A stretch of 64,000 nucleotides of DNA, from the NCBI RefSeq assembly GCF_005239225.2, contig NC_133295.1:4774001-4838000 (forward strand), in the 5' to 3' direction. Position 1 is the stretch's first letter. Each line of letters starts with the position of its first letter. The stretch comes from Populus alba (taxonomy: Eukaryota; Streptophyta; Magnoliopsida; Malpighiales; Salicaceae). The notes under the pieces are model-generated. The model saw only the letters and a list, made by a program, of their open reading frames with translations, ran no database searches and was not told the DNA's origin. Below are positions 49,199 to 60,092 of this stretch, in pieces. Made by a program: the position numbers and the translations under genes.

Positions 49199-49558
49199 GA
49201 CTCGTCACAGGGCTCCATTTGGGCAACAGAGTACTGGAAGGAATCCACTACGGCATGTGAGCAGGTTTTCTTTTCTTCTTCTTCTTTTTTGTTCTGCGAT
49301 GCAGACAATATCTCTCCGACACGACCTTGAAAGCGGTGCAGTTTCTCCGTCGTCACTTTCCCTTTTGCACAGAGCAATGGTTGAAATTAGAGGTATGGAC
49401 AGTGAAGAGAGAAAGGACTTTCGCTGATGTAATTCTGACCTCAATCAATCAAATTGGCCCCCTCTTTTCAACCTAATTATTCGCTTTTAAAAAACAAAAC
49501 AGTCAGTAAGACAGTAAAATTTGCTACTCCTCTACTTTACCGTCGTGTTTTTTTGCTC

Positions 49559-49566
49559 TATAAAAA
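49559..49566 (+). promoter_or_regulatory. TATA box of the thaumatin-like gene
   Basis: TATAAAAA about 115 bp upstream of the start codon, followed by a (GA)n-rich leader. The native promoter remaining between the copia element and this box is about 355 bp. Confidence 0.65.
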
Positions 49567-49673
49567 CCATGCTAATTGTAAGTAACTTAGAGAGGGAGAG
49601 AGAGAGAGCTCTTTCTTCTTTGCCATCCTCAACTCCTTTCTGCGTGTTCATCAGCTTCCCTCAGTCTTCCACC

Positions 49674-50656
49674 ATGGCAGTAATGCTGAGATCTCTGCTT
49701 GCTCTTTTGCTCTTCACTTCAATATTCTCCCACATTTCAGGTACTAGCTTGTGCCCTATTCACTTCCAAGTCCTTTTTTGCCTGCCTTCTTTGGCCGAAG
49801 CAAAGATCTAGCTTTTAGAAATTTTCCTTTAATTTGTATGTGTTGTTATTTATAGTTTGGCCTAGACCATACCATATTGCCTCTAACTGCAGAATATTAT
49901 GAGCTTATGTGCTCTCTTAGTTATTTCTTAAATTGTTGATTTAATACCTTCTAAATATTTTTCTTGTTGCGTAACGTAGAGGTCTCATCAACAACAATAA
50001 CACTACACAACAAGTGCGCGCATCCAGTGTGGCCAGGTATCCAACCAAGTGCAGGAAAACCCATATTGGCCCGTGGAGGCTTCAAGCTCCCACCCAACAA
50101 GGCATACACTCTCCACATCCCACCACTCTGGTCCGGCCGTTTCTGGGGTCGCCATGGCTGCTCCTTCGATGCCTCCGGGCGTGGCCGCTGTGCCACTGGA
50201 GACTGCGGTGGCTCCCTCTACTGCAATGGCATTGGAGGCACCCCACCTGCCACACTAGCAGAAATCACCCTAGGCAATGAACAAGATTTCTATGACGTTA
50301 GCCTTGTAGATGGCTACAATCTTGCAATCTCAATAACCCCATTTAAAGGATCCGGGAAATGTAGCTATGCAGGGTGTGTCAGTGACTTGAACTTGATGTG
50401 TCCATCAGGGTTACAGGTCAGGTCAAGAGATAACAGGAGTGTTGTGGCCTGCAAGAGTGCTTGTTTTGCTTTCAATTCTCCAAGGTATTGCTGTACTGGT
50501 AGATTTGGAACCCCGCAAGCTTGCAAGCCGACAGCCTATTCCAGGATATTCAAGGCAGCTTGCCCTAAGGCCTACTCTTATGCCTACGATGATCCTACAA
50601 GCATTGCAACTTGCACTCGTGGGAATTATTTGGTCACTTTCTGTCATCACCGCTGA
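49674..50656 (+). CDS. Thaumatin-like protein (PR-5 family)
   Basis: Exons 49674-49740 and 49980-50656 join to 247 aa (GT-AG intron; phase 1). Residues 1-22 form a secretory signal (MAVMLRSLLALLLFTSIFSH), cleaved near S-G or E-V-S. The mature part has the family signature GRCATGDCGGSLYC, 16 cysteines as in the large thaumatin-like proteins (eight disulfides), and the acidic-cleft region L-A-E-I-T-L-G through Q-D-F-Y-D-V-S-L-V-D-G-Y. It ends LVTFCHHR. Members are extracellular and are often induced by pathogens; several bind beta-glucans or have antifungal activity, but this one's role is not shown by sequence alone. A young copia element lies just upstream and could affect its expression. Confidence 0.95.
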
Positions 50657-51676
50657 TGTGTGAAGGATTTGTGTCTTCTGATCACTTCAGTTAGGAGGCT
50701 GTCTTCCTTTGGCTTATCAATGTAGCTAGTATTACATATGTTGTTGCTGCTGAGGTCAAGGGGCTTGCTTCAGTGTATTGTTCCAGTACATAATGAATTA
50801 TGTTATATATCTAATTAATATATATGGATATTGAGATTATGGATGCCTAATTTCTTCTCTGCTTTTTCCCTTCATTTTTACCTGCAATTGATTTATTTTT
50901 TAGTTTTAGATTAAATTTTTATTGTTTTAATATGTGATTTAAAAAATAAAAAAATACAATTTTAATTTTAAACATTTTAAAAAGTTAAAAATAGTATCCA
51001 ACGCAGCATTCCACATGCCTTTGCTTTTATAGGGAGTTTAAAGGGATTTAGAAAGTTATAAAAGTGTTTTTTTTTAATAATATATATTTTTTAAAAAAAT
51101 TATTTTTAACATTAATATATTAAAATAATCTTAAAAAATAAAGTAAAGAAAAAAAATAATAAAAAATTAAATGTTTTTAAAATTACTTTTGAAACCTCAA
51201 AATAAATGAGGTTTTAATATTGTTTGTAATTGTGTCCCATTTTTCTTAAAAAAAATTGAGGTTCTTTTATTTTAAATGTTTATAAATTATTTTTTATGCC
51301 AATATAAAAATAAGTTTTTTAAAAAAATAATAAAAATATTATTTTAATATATTTATAAAATATATTTTAAAAAACAATTATTATCATAATATCTATCATC
51401 ACCGAAAGTTCTATTTCTGCCTCTTAAGTGCAAATGCAATTTGTTTTCACTTTTTTCTTCTGAATCCAATTTAGCATGATGACATGAACAGTTGAAGAAC
51501 TATTTTGCATCATTATTCGAACGTCTTCGAATTATTGCTTGGATGCATGTGCATTAGAATGTGGAAGGCAGGTGGCTTAATTTTTTGTATAGATTATTTC
51601 AAATGAAAGGACGTAAATCGTTTGTTACTTTATTTCTTCTGGAGACATTTAATCAAACTTTTTTCTTTTCTTAACG
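50657..51676. other. 3-prime UTR of the thaumatin-like gene and AT-rich spacer
   Basis: Contains two AT-rich MITE-like copies at about 51050-51206 and 51225-51395 (ttaaaataatctta; acttttgaaacct). No gene seen. Confidence 0.4.
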
Positions 51677-52432
51677 ACATTGTTAGAGAATCATAAATGG
51701 TCCCTGTATGCCTAGTGTTAGAGACCATCCAGCCAGTTTCAACGATGGCTCTGGTAGCAACAAGTTCATAAACGGCAAGAGATGCCACTCATGATTTGTG
51801 CTAGCTTGTGTCGACAGGAGCATCCCGGAGCCTCCCTGTATGCCTAGTGTTAGAGACCAACCAGTTTCAACGATGGCTCCGGTAGCAACAAGCTCATAAA
51901 CAACAAGAGATGCCACTCATGGTTTATGCTAGCTTTTGTTGACAGGAGCCTCCCCTGTAATGGAGCTGGGCATCTTTATTGTCAGATGTTTCCCTCAGGA
52001 AATAATGAGGCTTTCTGTTTTTTACAACATTGTTAGAATCATAGATGGTCCCTGTATGCCTAGTGTTAGAGACCGACCAGCCAGTTTCAACGATGGCTCC
52101 GGTAGCAACAAGCTCATAAACAGCAAGAAATGCCACTCATGGTTCGTGTCGGCAGGAGCCTCCCCTGTAATGGAGCTGGCCATCTTTATTGTCAGATGTT
52201 TCCCCTCAGGAAATAATGGGGCTTTTTGTTTTTTACAACATTGTTAGAATCATAGATGGTCCCTGTATGTCTAGTGTTAGAGACCGACCAGCCAGTTTCA
52301 ACGATGGCTCCGGTAGCAACAAGCTCATAAACAGCTAGAGATGCCACTCATGGTTTGTGTCGGTAGAAGCCTCCGCTGTAATGGAGCTGGGCGTCTTTAT
52401 TGTCAGATGTTTCCCCTCAGGAAATAATGGAG
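51677..52432. repeat. Tandem repeat, about 211-bp unit, 3.5 copies
   Basis: The block acattgttagaatcatagat through aggaaataatgg starts at 52027 and 52238 (211 bp apart), with an earlier copy joined at about 51836 and a shortened first copy from 51677. Units contain ggtccctgtatgcctag and gtttcaacgatggctcc. The 211-bp period is not a multiple of three, so reading frames change between copies and a protein repeat is unlikely. Base composition is higher in GC than the surroundings. Origin not recognised. Confidence 0.88.
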
Positions 52433-52440
52433 ATATGGTG

Positions 52441-53100
52441 AAAGCGTGACAGAGAAGCACGAGTGACCATGTCTTCACCTTCGAATACAGTGTGCTTTTT
52501 CCCTGTATATACAGATTCTTTTCCTATCATGTCTCGTTTTTCAATGTTTGAGCCCTTTGTTTTTTGGGACACAATACGGCTCCTTTGTTTTTTTACTTCT
52601 CTTTTTCTTTCATCTTTGGCCTGCACAAATTTATTGGTTAATTAAAAAAAAATAGTAATTACAAAAAATCTCCAATAATTGATTATGCTTCATTTTATAT
52701 TTGTTCGAAGGTTTTTGAGTCCAGAATTTATTTAAAAAAAGACCTCAAAATCTCACTGACAACACATTCGATCCTCACCTTGTTTAGAAAATCTCGGAAT
52801 CCATTTCTCTCACTCTTTGCGCCTAACACCATTTCTTAATCTCCCCATCATCAAGGCTGATTTGATGGCAAGGCCGCATCATAGAGTTGAACTCATAAAT
52901 CACCTTCGAGGATTGCTTTAACCCTAGCTGGGAAATCTTGAGGTCGCCCTTCTGTCAGCATCCCTGCCATGGCTTCTTCCACAATCCTGATAAAGCTGTG
53001 CATTGGGGATTTTTACATCAAGTTGATTTCCCTTAATAGACGTCCATATAGAAAGGCTAGCCTCGTCTTCTTCCAATGGGCAGAATCGATGCCCAAAGAG
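52441..53100. other. Intergenic DNA, possible gene debris
   Basis: Moderate GC; open frames are short. Minus-strand fragments such as V-E-E-A-M-A-G-M-L-T-E-G look protein-like but no family is recognised and stops interrupt them. Confidence 0.3.
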
Positions 53101-53107
53101 GAGGCTA

Positions 53108-53255
53108 CTCGCTCCCCTTTCTTGATTTCTTTCTTCAGATTATCCCTAATCATTCCATAATTTTTTTTTCTACATATGTTGTAAGTTGCTGCTTGAAAAG
53201 CAGAGCGGGATACTTGGCTTCAACTTGCCGTAGGTGTTCCACGCCACCATTATTG
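53108..53255 (-). pseudogene. Myosin XI tail (dilute domain) fragment
   Basis: The minus strand reads HLRQVEAKYPALLFKQQL, T-T-Y-V-E-K, then after a one- or two-base shift in an A run, Y-G-M-I-R-D-N-L-K-K-E-I. This is a conserved stretch of the plant myosin XI globular tail. Only about 45 residues are present, with a frameshift, and the rest of the gene is absent. The adjoining sequence toward lower coordinates (to about 52900) also looks like protein debris but does not continue the myosin tail. Confidence 0.75.
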
Positions 53256-53629
53256 ATTGAAGATGAATTTGTTACAAGAAAATTAGTGTCGTCGGAGTTT
53301 ACAGTCGGCAGTGAGCAAAGCTAAAATAATGTTTGACAGGAAAGAATATTTTATTAAGTATTTTATCCTTAGTATATACATTATCTCTATTATATTTAAG
53401 TTTACAATTCTGATTACAAGTTTATTTAAAGACTTACAGTTTTAGATAATCAATAAATTAAATTAATTTTAAAAAAACTTATTATAAATAGAAAAAGTAA
53501 TTATACCAACTTACCTGGTTGATCGTTTATGAACCGATCAACTGAAATCTGGTTTATTTTTAATATTTCTCTTTAAACTTGATTTTTTTTTATAACTAAC
53601 AATATATATCTTATCTTAGCAAAAAATTA

Positions 53630-54090
53630 TATTTGAATGGCTTTATGAAAATATTTACAACTTGGTCTTGAGTTTTTATATACTTGACTTCAACCTTTTG
53701 TTTTTGTAATGCAATCTTGTGGGTAGTGGAATATTATGTCAATATTCTTATTTTCATCATGAAATATTGGATTCTTTACCGAGATAATGATGGATGAGTT
53801 GTCCACATATATTTTTGTAGGATAATCTTGTGATATTCTTAACTCCTTCAATAATCTTCTTAGCTAATGAAATGACAAATACATATTGTAACATCTACAT
53901 ATTCAGCTTCACAAGTTGATAATGTAATTATAAATTGTTTTTTTGAACTTCATATGAATAATGTGTCTCCAATGTAGAAGAATAAACTTGTAGTGCTTTT
54001 TTCTATCATACATATATTTAGCCCAATCACAATTATTATAACCCACAAGTTCAAAACTATTATAAATATTCTTAGAACAAGCCAAAATCA
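53630..54090 (-). pseudogene. Decayed copia RNase H / pol C-terminus
   Basis: On the minus strand, LVGYNNCDWAKYMYDRKK (54000-54060) matches the copia RNase H motif G-Y-x-D-x-D-W-A, and VEVKYIKTQDQVVNIFIKP (53640-53700) matches the C-terminal V-K-T-x-D-Q-x-A-D-I-F-T-K-P motif. The intervening frame is broken by several stops. It is an old element, unrelated in age to the one at 45132-49198. Confidence 0.75.
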
Positions 54091-55611
54091 ATAGTACCTT
54101 TGATATATTAAAGAATTCAAACCCTGAAATGTTTTTTTTTTTTTTTTTGTAATTATCCCTTTAAAAAGAATACCCCAATGAAGAACTCATTATACAAAAT
54201 GCAAAATGAATCTTCTCACAAAACACTATGAACTTATTCTTCACAAAGCTTTTTTTCATTTCTTTTTTATTTCACCCATATATGATGAGATTGCATGTCA
54301 ATTTGTTAGTTAAAGGTGAGATTAAAAGATACAGCATCAAAGTGTAAAAAAGAGCAAAGAAAATGGGTGGCTTTTTAAACTTTGAGAGTAATGCTTATTG
54401 TACTCCTTATATTTTTCAAGTCATAAGACCCTTCAATTTTTGAAATTTCAAAACAAAGTCAATTTTAGTTCCAAGCTCTATTTTTATTATTTTCAAGTCC
54501 CAGGTTTGAGAGGGAAGAAAGAGTCATCAAATTCATATGGTAAATAGAGAAAATTGATGTTGACACCGATTTTATTGGTCAAAATGATCAATCCTAGTGT
54601 AAATGGGTTTTATTTGGTGAGAGAAGTTCAAATTAGATGTTTTTTTCACCTTCATATTACCTAAAAAATTAGATCCAAGCTTGAAAAGAATTTTAGTTTC
54701 AAGTTGATTTCGAGTTTTTGTGTCACTTTTTAGGTTTCTTAAGGTCATTAATGATTTTAACAGGGTGTTTAGGGTGTTTTAAAGATGTTTTAGGTCAAAA
54801 TGAGTTTTTTGGTGAAAAAATCATCAATTTTTTTTAGCCATTACAACAACTAAAATTTATGGAAAAACAAATGATATAGAGAATGCATTGTCTAACTTTA
54901 TTTTTTTAAAAAAAAAATTTAGATTGAACAACATGTCATCCGCTTTATTTATAATTAAAAAATTAAAAATTCTTACAGAGATAAAAATTAAAATAAAAAA
55001 TAAATTAGAGTACAGTTATAAATTTCTTAAGAAAAGACCACCTTACCTTCTCGTTAATTTTGTCAAATAACTATTCTATATTCATAGAGCTACAGTAACT
55101 TCTCCTCTTCCTTCTCCTTCGGGTCTTTGTTAATGTATGTAAATGGTTATGCTATTTAAAACAGTAAAGGTACCGTAAATAGTTGGATCCAATGTAGTCT
55201 AACTCTAAGAAATCTATCCATGGAGTCATCCTGCCTCTTCCTAAAGGAAATCTGATTCTTTTAAAAGAACTCGCATCCTTTTGTCCCTCTCTTCACATTT
55301 ATTCCATTCTCTTCTTCCTCGTAAACGCCTACCATATATTCTTGACTTGATTACTAAGCGAGTCAGTTTTCGAAAATGCCTGAAAATTAAGGGCAAAAAC
55401 GCCTGGTGGCACATTGTTGAACAACAGCTTTTCCTATTCTCTCTTAGCTTTTCTATCACCTTCTCTCTTTTTCTGACAACAAAATCGCATAAACGTTGTC
55501 GCAGTAGTAACAAAACATAAAAGGCCCTCGTATTTCATTTTGTAATCTTTCATTTCTCGATTTCTACCTTAAAAAAACAAAAAACTAATTCCTTTGATAT
55601 ATTTTTTTAGT
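54091..55611. other. Spacer and promoter/5-prime region of the NLR gene
   Basis: AT-rich to about 55080, then more mixed sequence. The last 350 bp before the start codon has CT-rich tracts typical of a leader. No separate gene supported. Confidence 0.4.
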
Positions 55612-58488
55612 ATGGCCCACCTTGTTTCCGAACTCTTGGAGCTGCTGAGTTCAATACGTTTTTATGAGGTCAAACAAGAGGTGAGATTGGTTGTTGGTGT
55701 CAAGGAAGAAGTAAAAAATCTTACTCGCAAACTCCAGTCCGTAAAACTTGAGGTTGCAGATGCAGAGAGAAGATGGAGGCATGAACAGGACGAAAGTGCC
55801 AAAGAATGGCTCGATGACTTCGAAGAAATTTGCTATGGATTGGATGACGTGTTGGATGAGTGGGTAACTGCAATTCTGAAATCAGAAACAGAGTCAGAGT
55901 ATGAAAATCCCAGCAAGTCTAAAAGGAAGCTGAAGATACATTCCTCTTGTTTCACTTGCGGTCAAGTTAGTCTGCGTGATGATATTGCTTCCAAAATGAA
56001 GAAACTAAATGAAAAGGCAGATCGGTTTTTTGGGCGGAAAGAAACAAAATTTGAAAAGAGCATTCAATATTATGCAACTGCTGTGGATGAAACACCAGTT
56101 TGTGGTAGAGAGAAGGAAAAGGATGAAATAATGAAGTTGTTGTTGGGGGAGAGTACTGATCAGGGAGGCCGAAGCTCCGATGTCATCTCTATAGTAGGGA
56201 TAGCAGGGGTGGGAAAAACTTATCTTGCTGAACTAGTCTACGAGGAGAAAAGTATAAAAGAAGAGTTCAATTTTAAGATATGGGTGTCCGTCTCACAATC
56301 CTTTGCTAAGATCATAGCAGAAAAGTCAGACTTCCAGTCTGTTCCTCATCGTTTTTCATCATCAGATAGAGTTGGCTTGAATGATCTGCTCGAAGAGACA
56401 GCTTTGGCCGTTTTTGGAAAGAAGTTTCTTCTTGTCCTTGATGATGTGCAGGAAATCGATTCTTCTACGTGGTACAAATATCTGAGGTGTTACTTTGAGT
56501 TTGGTTTGCCTGGAAGCAAGGTGTTGATAACCACACGCAGTGATCTGGTTCCGGTTGATAACCTCACCTGCGTTTTCCCTCTACATGGAATTACCGAAGA
56601 TGATTGCCGGTCATTATTTAGTCACCGTGCATGGTTTGGAAACAGTAGTACAGAGAGTGAAGATATGGTAAGCATTCATAACAAAATTATCAGTGGCTGC
56701 AAGGGACTTCCATTTCTTGTAAAGGCTCTAGCAAGTCTTTTGCAAGTCAAAATTTCCACAGAAGAACGGAAGCTTGTCTTGGATAGTAAGGTTTGGGACC
56801 AATACAAAGATAAACCTGGTTATCCTCCTCTGCTGCTGTGCTATGATGATTTGCCCTCCAAAATGAGACGTTGTTTCACATACTGTGCTGTTTTCTCCAA
56901 AGACAGCAAGAAGTTAGAGCAAGAATACTGGATCAATTTGTGGATGGCACAAGGTTATCTAAGGGCAACACAGATTAAGGAAGAGGAATTAGTAGGTAAG
57001 GACTACTTTGAAAACTTAATCGCTCGATCTTTCTTCCAAAATGCTATAAACGATGGGAATGGTAGCACAGCAGCATGTAAGGTGCATGATCTGGTGCACG
57101 AGTTCGCCCAATTTCTTACCGAGAACGATTGTGTTAACGTTGAGGTCAGGAGTCATGGAGTGATTGGGATGGTCTCTTCTTGGGACAAAGTTCGCCATTT
57201 GAAGATAGAGTTTTCGGAAAGGAATGCCTCATTCCCTGTCTCTTTTGATAAATTAAAAAATTTGCGTAGCCTCCTCGTTGACTACTGTATAAGTGACTAT
57301 CCATTTGTAAGAAGAAACCAGGACGATTTATTAAGTCGATTGACTTGTTTGAGAGCATTGAAGTTGAGCCACATCTCAAGTGAAGAAATATCAGATAAGA
57401 TAGGCAAACTGATACATCTGAGGTATCTTGACCTGTCTGACAATCAGCATTTGAAGTATTTGCCTGAAGAAATTGGTGAATTGCACAACCTGCAAACCCT
57501 AAACGTCAGTGGTTGCTGTGAGCTTCAAAGGCTACCGTATGGCTTATGCAGGTTAATCAACTTGAGGCATCTCAACAATTATCACACTGATAAATTGACT
57601 TTCATGCCCAGAGGAATCGAGAGATTAACTTCTCTGAAGTCACTTTACAAGTTTGTTGTGAATTGCTCCTACCATAGTAAGGAATCATCTAGCACTCTTG
57701 GAGATCTGCAAAATTTGAACAACCTTCGAAACTATCTCGAGATTAGTGGGTTGGGAATTTCAACAGATATGATCAGTGAGACCAGAAAGGCACAACTTAA
57801 AAAGAAGAAACAGCTCGTTACTTTGAAACTCAGTTTTGTAGAGTGCAAAGCGTTGATACATGACCAGGATGGAGAAATTATTCAAGCCTTAGAACCACCT
57901 CCAAGTCTGCAACATCTGGAGATAGAGCACTATGGAGGCATCAACATGAAAATTCCCAATTGGATGATGCACTTAGCCAAGCTGTCCAAGATCTGTATCT
58001 CCAAGTTCCGAAACTGCAACAATCTGCCTCCATTGGGCAAGCTACCGTTCCTCGAGTATCTTGAGATATCGGATATGAGGAGTGTGCATAGAGTGGGCGA
58101 TGAATTTCTGGGAATAGAAACTAACCATAAGGAAAACGAAGATAAGAAAAAAGCTTTCCCCAAACTGAAAGAACTCAGATTTTCTCGCATGTATGCATGG
58201 GATAAATGGGATGCTGGGATCGCCCTGGAAGAAGAAGTAATGCCATGTCTTCTTCGCTTATACATTGGATTTTGCGATACGTTGGAAGCACTTCCAAGAC
58301 AACTTCTTCAGATGACCACTCTAGAGGAACTGTCTGTGGATGATTGTTGTTCTCTGAGAGGCCAATATCATTGGAATGGTGGAGTGGATTGGCACCGTAT
58401 CTCTCACATCCCCATCATCTATTTTGATGGAAAGAGGTACGTAAACTATAAATATCCTGCTTGTGATTTGGGCTTTAATTTCTTGTAA
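55612..58488 (+). CDS. CC-NB-LRR (CNL) disease-resistance-type protein
   Basis: Single open frame of 958 aa from ATG 55612 (MAHLVSELLELLSS); an upstream in-frame TTG is not a plausible start. An Rx-type coiled coil covers about 1-150 with the EDVID-like stretch DDVLDEW (78-84). NB-ARC: P-loop GIAGVGKT (196-203), RNBS-A F-K-I-W-V-S-V-S, kinase-2 LLVLDDVQ (to 280), RNBS-B GSKVLITTR, GLPF (365-368), RNBS-D CFTYCAVFS, and VHD (491-493) as the MHD motif. LRRs follow from about 520 (H-L-R-Y-L-D-L-S, L-Q-T-L-N-V-S-G-C). Such proteins are intracellular pathogen sensors. Odd points: Q instead of W after kinase-2 LDDV and Y for the second T of the P-loop. A strong donor (AG|GTACGTAA at 58437) suggests a spliced, different C-terminus. 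Confidence 0.93.
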   Translation: MAHLVSELLELLSSIRFYEVKQEVRLVVGVKEEVKNLTRKLQSVKLEVADAERRWRHEQDESAKEWLDDFEEICYGLDDVLDEWVTAILKSETESEYENPSKSKRKLKIHSSCFTCGQVSLRDDIASKMKKLNEKADRFFGRKETKFEKSIQYYATAVDETPVCGREKEKDEIMKLLLGESTDQGGRSSDVISIVGIAGVGKTYLAELVYEEKSIKEEFNFKIWVSVSQSFAKIIAEKSDFQSVPHRFSSSDRVGLNDLLEETALAVFGKKFLLVLDDVQEIDSSTWYKYLRCYFEFGLPGSKVLITTRSDLVPVDNLTCVFPLHGITEDDCRSLFSHRAWFGNSSTESEDMVSIHNKIISGCKGLPFLVKALASLLQVKISTEERKLVLDSKVWDQYKDKPGYPPLLLCYDDLPSKMRRCFTYCAVFSKDSKKLEQEYWINLWMAQGYLRATQIKEEELVGKDYFENLIARSFFQNAINDGNGSTAACKVHDLVHEFAQFLTENDCVNVEVRSHGVIGMVSSWDKVRHLKIEFSERNASFPVSFDKLKNLRSLLVDYCISDYPFVRRNQDDLLSRLTCLRALKLSHISSEEISDKIGKLIHLRYLDLSDNQHLKYLPEEIGELHNLQTLNVSGCCELQRLPYGLCRLINLRHLNNYHTDKLTFMPRGIERLTSLKSLYKFVVNCSYHSKESSSTLGDLQNLNNLRNYLEISGLGISTDMISETRKAQLKKKKQLVTLKLSFVECKALIHDQDGEIIQALEPPPSLQHLEIEHYGGINMKIPNWMMHLAKLSKICISKFRNCNNLPPLGKLPFLEYLEISDMRSVHRVGDEFLGIETNHKENEDKKKAFPKLKELRFSRMYAWDKWDAGIALEEEVMPCLLRLYIGFCDTLEALPRQLLQMTTLEELSVDDCCSLRGQYHWNGGVDWHRISHIPIIYFDGKRYVNYKYPACDLGFNFL

Positions 58489-58659
58489 ATATATTTTAAC
58501 AAATGACAAATTTCTTGTACAATGGTTTTACGCACCTGTGAATTGTCAGTTGTTTCGAATGTTCTTTTGTTTGAATTTCTCTACTACTGATGAATTTCTA
58601 AATTTGCAAGAGATGGTCTAAACTTTTCTAATTAACTTCTCTTTCCTTTTTTTCTCCAG
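58437..58659 (+). other. Probable intron at the 3-prime end of the NLR coding region
   Basis: Donor GTACGTAA at 58437 and acceptor after a pyrimidine tract, tttttctccag, ending at 58659. Splicing replaces the last 17 genomic codons by R-F-S-E-Q-K-H-K-S-E-S-V-E-K-K-P-F and a TGA at 58709-58711. Both sites look strong; unspliced reading also stays open to 58488. Confidence 0.55.
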
Positions 58660-58711
58660 ATTCTCAGAACAAAAGCACAAGTCAGAATCTGTAGAAAAAA
58701 AACCCTTTTGA

Positions 58712-60092
58712 AGCTGAAAAGAGAAGAAAATCCGAATAAAAAAGGGCCAAAGTTCAAGGAAATGGTCTTTACTCTTCAACTTGCTGGAAACGTTGATTTT
58801 CACTATCAGGGAAGCATGGAGGAGCAAGTCCAGCAAGATGTTCATAATTTACTACTTTTTTTTTTAAATTACAGGGACATAAGAAGAGATCATCTGTTTA
58901 GACTTCGAGCAGTATAAAGGTTTATGGCAACTGGATAGGAATGAATAACAGTGAATGCAAAGCATATTCTGTAGAGCACATACCGAAGAAACAGAGGAAT
59001 TCTGCTTTTGAAGGAGATTACAGGTTCAGAAGAACGTACATTCTGCCACTCTTCAACTTGATGTGAGTTTTAACAAACTGCAATATGCAATGTGACAGTA
59101 GAATTCGCAGACATAATCCAAAAGTGTTTCTGCATGGTGATTGTCATGTGGATTGTAAAGAAGAGCATTCCTGAGAAACTCCTAATCATATGCAATGAGA
59201 AAGCTTTTGGTTGAGACTCGAGAGAAGTTGTACAATTGGCGAGGGACAAATTGTACGTAAATGACTGAGATTACTACAAGTGGTCTGAAATCTGTTTGTT
59301 GTGATCCTTGTGTTTGTGAAAATAAACTGGTAATCGATTTACAGGGACTGGAATCTGTTTTTGTTGCTTATAGGATGCAAAACCATTATTGTATTTTCCA
59401 GACAGCACAGACCTCACTAGTTTGTCTAATCAGTAGTCGACCAGGATTAAAATTTTAAAAAATCAACTAGTTCGGTTCGACCTAAAACCGAACTTTAGCC
59501 AAACCGAGCTAAATCGTAAACCAAAAAACCAAGTCATTTTGTCCTAAAATGAATATAAAATCAGTTTGAACTGATTTCAGGTTTTTTTAAAAAAATTTTA
59601 GTTTAATTACTTTTTTTTATATATTAAAACTTAAATCAAAGTGAAAATAATACCTTTAAAAGCTTCAACACATCTACTATTTCACACAAACAAGAGTGTT
59701 TCGTCTGCTACCTTATCTCTTATTTTGAATGCATGTAAAGTCATCTCCAAGTCACTCTACTTTCTATTCTTTTTTATATATTAGTACAAATTGTTTCTTT
59801 TTTCTTCTTTTTTTTCATTAAGAATTCCATTATTCAATTTAAGTCATATTTTAAGACTATATAGTTCATTGCTTCATGAACTAAAGTTTTGATTAATGAT
59901 GGTATAAATAACATGAGATGATTTCCTTCAAAAACTAGAAAATAGTCACGTATAGCATCATAATGTAATGGAATATCCTATGGATACGAGGGGCATGTTA
60001 GCTGCAGTCTCTCTTTTTTCTTTTTCTTTTTTTGGGTTTATTGGATAAGTCAATTTACTCGATTCTGTATAATGTTTATACGCTCTCAAAAA
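58712..60092. other. NLR 3-prime UTR region and spacer
   Basis: A T-rich tract ending ttacag at 58875 could be a 3-prime UTR intron acceptor. A fragment at 59460-59590 with AACCGAGC / GTTCGGTTCG words is a transposon remnant. No gene supported. Confidence 0.4.

Noticed and set aside
50014..50663. Several alternative frames across the thaumatin-like exon
   Set aside because: The annotated frame has the full family signature and 16 cysteines; the rest are GC-driven shadows.
51683..52247. Repeated peptides (V-Y-E-L-V-A-T-G-A-I-V-E-T-G-W) read from the 211-bp repeat
   Set aside because: The repeat period is not a multiple of three and frames break between units, so coding is unlikely.
55594..55611. 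An upstream extension of the NLR frame by six codons
   Set aside because: It needs a TTG start; the ATG at 55612 begins a typical CNL N-terminus.
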